The translations under genes were made by a program, and so were the position numbers. The notes beneath the pieces are model-generated. The model did not search any database, was not told the DNA's origin, and saw only the letters and a list, made by a program, of their open reading frames with translations. This document shows, piece by piece, positions 59,841 through 64,000 of a DNA stretch of 64,000 nt; the stretch's first letter is position 1, and every line of letters begins with the position of its first letter. The DNA is from Marsupella aquatica. Its lineage: Eukaryota; Marchantiophyta. The stretch covers positions 24,924,001-24,988,000 of the forward strand of contig OZ316892.1 of assembly GCA_973895155.1 (NCBI GenBank), in the 5' to 3' direction.

Positions 59841-60540
59841 TTGAGAAGACCCATTTCAGGCAGACCATTTCAACTACACACTGATTGGAGTGGAGTAGGA
59901 CTTGGAGCAGTGCTGACTCAAAAGGATGATGAGGGGAATGAGTTTGTTGTGGCTTAAGCCAGTAGATCAAACAATTCAACAGAGGCTAAGTATAGCTCGT
60001 ATGAGGGAGAGTGTTTGGCAGCAGTGTGGGCTGTTGCACACTTTCGTTGCTACTTGTTTGGTAACCCCTTCACCTTGATCACTGATCATCAACCTCTTAA
60101 GTGGTTAATGGAGTCTGACAACCTTATAGGGAAGCTTGCACGATGGGCATTGTTGTTACAGGAGTATGATTTCCAGGTGGTGCATAGGCTTGGAAAAGTG
60201 AACTTGGATGCAGATGGATTAAGCCGCAATCCATGTACCAATCAGCAGGATGAGACTGGAGCCAGATGGCATGATGAGTCAGATAAGAAGATGGTGCCAG
60301 GATGGCATGCATCTGCCTTTCTTTGTTGGGTGCCAGCATACAGTGGATCTATGGACTCTACCTCATTGGATGGAGTGGATGATGAGTCTTCAGATGTGGA
60401 TGTTGGTGAGGTAACTTCTGGACAACAAGATATTCACAATGATGTGAGAGTGTTGCAATATTTGCGCAGTGGTTCTATTGTTGGCAGTGTTGATGCCAAA
60501 GAACGTGACAGGGTTCTACAGAGAGCCAAGAGGTTTTGAT
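59841..60540 (+). pseudogene. gypsy RNase H and linker
   Basis: RNase H motifs are LHTDWSGVGLGAVLTQ (first Asp), EGECLAAVWAVAHFRCYLFG (Glu) and FTLITDHQPLKWLM (Asp), ending with VNLDADGLSRNP. TAA at 59955-59957 and TGA at 60537-60539 interrupt the frame. It degrades the RNA strand during reverse transcription. A roughly 90-residue acidic linker precedes the integrase. Confidence 0.92.
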
Positions 60541-61650
60541 GGGAGGGAAACCATCTTTTGAGAGTACTGCATGATGGTAGGGTGTTGGTGGTACCAAAAT
60601 CATCACAACGAGTACATTTGGTGCGACATGCACACGAGGAGTTGGGTCACTTTGGTGTGAAGCGCACTTATAGCTTGCTGCAGACACAGTATTGGTGGCA
60701 TGGTATGCACACTCATGTCCAGCAGTTGATAGCTAAGTGTGTGGTATGTGATAGAGTGAGAGCATCATTTAATGCTCCCACTCCCCAATTGCACCCGTTG
60801 CCGATCATGGGTTTGGGATATCGTTGGAGTTTGGATTTTGCTGGTCCATTACCTCTTACCCAACGTCATAATCGGTATGTTTTGGTCATGGTGGAGCACT
60901 TCTCCAAGTGGATTGAGCTAGTGGTGTTGCCCGATAAAGCTAGTGGAGGAGTTGCTGCTATATTTTTGGATCGTGTACTCAGTCATTTTGGAGCACCAAC
61001 TGAGGTGTTGACTGATCAGGGAACTGAGTTCCGTGGAGAGTTTGAGAGTTTGTGTGAACAAGCTCTGCTTGATCATCGTACTACCTCTCGTGATCATCCT
61101 GAGGCAGATGGATTACCTGAGAGAGTTGTGCAAATTGTGAAGAGAGGATTGCGTAAGTATGGCTTGCAGGTTGATCATTTGGGAGATTGGGATCTTCAGC
61201 TACCTTGGTTAGCTATGGGCTACCATTTCAGTCGGCAAGCATCACTTGCATCCTTCTCACCTTACTTTTTGCTCTATGGTAGATAGCCAGATTTGCCAGC
61301 AGCTATTCGTCGTGATGCTGCACCAGTTGTGAACTTGGATGATCCTGATGTTTGGGTCAAGGTGTGTTCAGAGAGAGCACGGGTATTTCAGAGAGTGATG
61401 GCCATGGCTTTTGACAACCTTGCCATTGCCCAACATCGTGATACTTTGAGGTATGCCACTATTTGTGGAGGAGGTTACCGTGCAAGCATTCGATGATTTC
61501 ATCCTGGTGATTATGTTTATTTGCAGCAGACAACACCCACAACACTTGATGTGACCGCAGGCCGGACAATCTTACGTGTGCGTGAAGTGTTGCCTTCTGG
61601 TGTCCTGATGTTGGAGGGACGCGATGGTATGGTTTGGAAGGATCATGTGC
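60541..61650 (+). pseudogene. gypsy integrase (HHCC, DDE core, GPY/F-like region)
   Basis: The N-terminal zinc region is HEELGHFGVKRTY, then CVVCDRVRA (HHCC). The catalytic core has RWSLDFAGPLPL (Asp), VLTDQGTEFRGEF (Asp) and DHPEADGLPERVV (Glu), with all three residues present. A C-terminal beta-rich region (FHPGDYVYLQQ, then LRVREVLPSGVLMLEGRDG) resembles the GPY/F module. TAG at 61284-61286 and TGA at 61494-61496 interrupt the frame. The chromodomain found in chromoviruses is absent; a PHD finger takes its place. Confidence 0.93.
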
Positions 61651-61871
61651 GCAACTGTGCACCATGTCACCTTCCCAACATTGATGGTACAGTAGATCCA
61701 AGCTTGGCACATGTTTGTGCTGGCTTGAAATGTATGTTGTGTGGATCTGCTCAGGGAGCAGCTACTATGTTGATTTGTGATAAGTGTTCTAGAGGATGGC
61801 ACATGTCATGTTTGACACCACCATTGCAGGTGATTCCTAGTGGATCATGGTTGTGTCCTCAATGTCGGTGA
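61651..61871 (+). pseudogene. PHD finger at the integrase C-terminus
   Basis: The last 70 or so codons of the polyprotein end in a textbook C4HC3 finger: CMLC, 11 residues, CDKC, four residues, H, two residues, C, 14 residues, CPQC, then Arg and the TGA stop. An aromatic precedes the His (RGWH) and GSWLCPQC closes it. It is in phase with the integrase. PHD fingers read the histone H3 tail, so its probable role is to steer integration to particular chromatin, as chromodomains do in chromoviruses. The part itself is intact; only the polyprotein upstream is broken. Confidence 0.9.
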
Positions 61872-62045
61872 AGCCGACTAGTTATCATTTGTGTTCTCTT
61901 GGCAGATATGGATTGCAGGTAGGTGATCGATGGGGCTCACTTGCACCCGGCCTCCTGATCTTCACACCTAAAAAGGTGTATATCAACCTTGTAGAACTCA
62001 TGGCTAGCTAGAGTTAGGGGACCTTACTCCCAGCTAGGGGGCGAT
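61872..62045 (+). other. gypsy 3' untranslated region and polypurine-like tract
   Basis: Non-coding sequence ending in AGCTAGGGGGCGAT directly before TGTGGGTTTT. The G-rich run before a TG dinucleotide is the usual place for second-strand priming next to the 3' LTR. Confidence 0.65.
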
Positions 62046-62512
62046 TGTGGGTTTTGGACATGTGTGGACATGAGTTCCACTTGTATTCCATTCTCTTGTG
62101 TTTGTGATGTGGCAGTGTGACTATGTTTGGATGTATGTGACAAGCGATGTATGTTGTGTAGCGATGTGTATGCGCACGGCAACTGTCACACCATTCTAGG
62201 TAGTGTTAGAGTGTATCATACTATCTAAATTTGTATGTTTGGTATGTGTGCTATATGAGCCGATAAGGTTCTATTAGGTTTGTGTGAGAGGGTACTTCTC
62301 ACTTGTGAGGCATTGAAAGGTCATCTTTCAATGTTGAGCCTTGGAGAGAGAGGAGCTTGAGTGGCTATGGTGGCTGTGAGCTCCGCTTGTGTAACGTGGA
62401 TTCCTTGAGTAGTGCAAGGTGCAATGGCTTGACATACGTGTGTGATCGGATCGGTGCGGGATCGATGGGGTATTGTTGACCGGGATCGTTATGCCGATTG
62501 TTGAGGAGATTA
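62046..62512 (+). repeat. 3' LTR (467 bp seen)
   Basis: The first 138 bp (62046-62183, TGTGGGTTTT...) are followed by 329 bp aligned without gaps to 33499-33827. The sequence shared with the 5' copy ends at GAGATTA. It is followed at once by a second copy of the first segment. Confidence 0.8.
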
Positions 62513-62513
62513 T

Positions 62514-62633
62514 TGTGGGTTTTGGACATGTGTGGACATGAGTTCCACTTGTATTCCATTCTCTTGTGTTTGTGATGTGGCAGTGTGACTATGTTTGGAT
62601 GTATGTGACGAGCGATGTGTATGCGCACGACAA
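62514..62633 (+). repeat. Second copy of the LTR start, truncated
   Basis: 120 bp matching 62046-62183 closely but lacking an internal 17-bp stretch. It ends at GCGCACGACAA, after which Harbinger-2 transposase sequence begins. This suggests a tandem LTR arrangement or a recombined end. Confidence 0.85.
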
Positions 62634-62637
62634 TCCC

Positions 62638-63659
62638 GATGTGGGGTGTTAGTTGTGGTTCAATTGTCAACTATTCGCGATCTAAACGTTGTTTTCTGGC
62701 ATTGGAGAGTGTTTTAAGAGACTATGTCCACTGGCCTATCAAAAGGGAATGTGAAGCAAATTCAAAGGCTTTTGGAAAATTGGGATTTCCAGGTTGTATT
62801 GGTCTCATTGAAGGAACCCTTTGCCCTCTAGCACATTGGCCTGCCCAACATGGTGAGTGTTACTATGACCGGAAAAGCCAATATTCCATAAATGTCCAAG
62901 TTCGTTACAACCACTGTAGGAAAATTATGTTCATGTTTGCAGGTACATGAATTTCTTTCATTCAATTATTCTATGGAATTCAACAACAAGCTTTCTCACT
63001 AACACAGGAATCGTGTCCCTTGCATTCACATATACTAAGTATTAGTGTTCATGCTTGAATAGGAATGTCTGGATCCTGCTCAGACCTTATATGTGTGTGG
63101 AAGTCTCCAATGTTTCATTTTTTGACTGATGTTAGACCAGACACACTCTTTGATGTAGAGCAGTGCATTTTAGGTGATTTGGGTTACAAAGCCCTTCCAC
63201 ACATGATTTCTGCATTTAAGAGTACTGACACCTCACTAGAGAAAGAAAACTTCAATACCTATGGCAAAATGCAGGGTCACCAATGAGCAATGCATAGGTG
63301 TTCTCAAGAGCAGATGGCATTCCTTAAAGGAAGGTCACATTCAATTGAATCAAACAAAGGACAGCCTTTGGATGGTAAGGTGGATTAGTTTGTGTGCAAA
63401 ATTTCACAACTATGTTATTGACACGCAGGATTCATGGACACTTGAGGATATAGCCCAGCAGAGGGAGCAAGATGGCAATCTAGAAGGTGATTTTTATCCA
63501 AAGCCCAACGTTGCTGGACCTGCTGATGAGTTGCGGGATCCAAGGAGAGTTTCAAGACGTGATTTGGTACAAGCTGGAAATATACTGCTTGTTCAATTCA
63601 TGGACAAAGCATTGGAGCACTATCAACAGCCTGGGAGATTCTTGCATCAAGAAGCTTAG
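62638..63659 (+). pseudogene. Harbinger-type transposase (second family), 5'-truncated
   Basis: It begins mid-protein with GVSCGSIVNYSRSKR, the helix-turn-helix region. Then come GCIGLIEGTLCPLA and YYDRKSQYSINVQV, and an intron at 62943-63062 (GCAG|GTACAT ... TAG|GAATG). GMSGSCSDLICVW (second Asp) and DVEQCILGDLGYKALPHM follow. After a one-base shift near 63258, CRVTNEQCIGVLKSRWHSL holds the third acidic residue. The position of the first Asp reads Glu (IEGT for the usual IDGT). The 5' third is missing where the gypsy LTR material abuts. The family differs from Harbinger-1, being nearer to HARBI1-like elements with introns. Non-functional. Confidence 0.82.
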
Positions 63660-64000
63660 GCCCCCACAAATCTAGTGTAGGCAGAACCCGGGCAGAATCA
63701 ATCAGTTTGGGCACAATGAAATTGAATCCACAGTTTGTTTGATCAGTAGCAAGGAAATTTTTGAAACTGCTATATGGTGAATGCACATTTCAGATTTTGT
63801 CTTATTCAAATTTTTGTGTCATGTATTTTCATTTCAATCTGCCTTATCAAGGGGCAGCCTTTGTATTCTATACATTTTTTGTTAATTTTTAGACCCCTTT
63901 AGTTTTAGATATTCTAGAGTGTTTTGAACTTATTTTGGCAGCCCCCTTTCACAGTATGTGTTTTCTTAGAGATGAAACCAAAGGCTCCACCACCACGAGT
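63660..64000. other. Downstream of Harbinger-2, contains a dispersed repeat
   Basis: AT-rich, no gene. 63876-63976 resembles 26022-26125 (shared TTTTGAACTTATTTTGGCAG). The right end of the Harbinger-2 element is not reached within the window. Confidence 0.55.

Larger units (their letters stand above)
33499..62633 (+). mobile_element. Ty3/gypsy retrotransposon encoding a DNA methyltransferase and a PHD finger, split by two nested insertions
   Basis: LTR-related segments at 33499-33827 and 62184-62512 bracket one gag-pol reading frame that resumes exactly across a 2498-bp LTR insertion and a 17.7-kb CACTA transposon. Without them the element is about 8.9 kb. Domain order is gag with two zinc knuckles, aspartic protease, cytosine-C5 DNA methyltransferase, reverse transcriptase, RNase H, integrase, GPY/F-like region and PHD finger. 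Integrase after RNase H is diagnostic of Ty3/gypsy. The two 329-bp LTR segments differ at about 12 positions by my count, mostly transitions. The reading frame has about a dozen stops and three frameshifts, so this copy cannot move on its own. The outer boundaries are uncertain: the flanks differ and the left LTR lacks its first 138 bp. Confidence 0.9.

Noticed and set aside
1-64000. tRNA, rRNA and CRISPR features
   Set aside because: I looked for conserved tRNA arms, rRNA words and regular direct repeats with unique spacers and saw none I could support.

Overview
This is nuclear DNA of a land plant, dense in transposons. The plant-type CACTA transposase domains, the Harbinger element with its NAM-associated-type partner protein, a plant-type SDR gene, an EDM2-like PHD module and decay concentrated at CAG/CTG sites (the CHG context plants methylate) all point that way. 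A seed-free lineage is possible but is only a weak guess.

Host genes are few. An EHD-type (EPS15-homology) endocytic gene survives as a frameshifted relic at 4.09-5.16 kb. A short-chain dehydrogenase/reductase gene on the minus strand (17.4-19.2 kb) has at least four coding exons. A two-exon BTB/POZ gene lies on the plus strand (29.1-30.1 kb). Everything else recognisable is mobile: a nearly complete PIF/Harbinger transposon (8898-13312, TSD TTA), a 436-bp Harbinger-like MITE (13484-13919, TSD TAA), a 5'-truncated LINE on the minus strand (22337-25940, 21-bp TSD), a LINE fragment at 33.1-33.5 kb, and a second, broken Harbinger-type transposase at 62.6-63.7 kb.

The right half is one large nest. 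A Ty3/gypsy retrotransposon (33499 to about 62.6 kb) is split by a 2498-bp solo-LTR-like insertion (35941-38438, TSD TGTAA) and by a 17.7-kb CACTA transposon (38712-56395, TSD AAA). With the insertions taken out, the gypsy polyprotein reads gag (two zinc knuckles), aspartic protease, a complete cytosine-C5 DNA methyltransferase domain, reverse transcriptase/RNase H, integrase and a C-terminal PHD finger. The CACTA element carries TNPD-like and TNPA-like genes plus a separate gene for an EDM2-like multi-PHD protein.

The main discovery candidate is therefore a pair of nested mobile elements that each carry chromatin machinery: a methylation writer and a PHD reader in the retrotransposon, and a second PHD module of an anti-silencing family in the DNA transposon. 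The retrotransposon is dead. About a dozen in-frame stops interrupt it, and most look like CAG-to-TAG or CGA-to-TGA changes, the mark of methylcytosine deamination. All family assignments are from reading motifs by eye; no database search was run.
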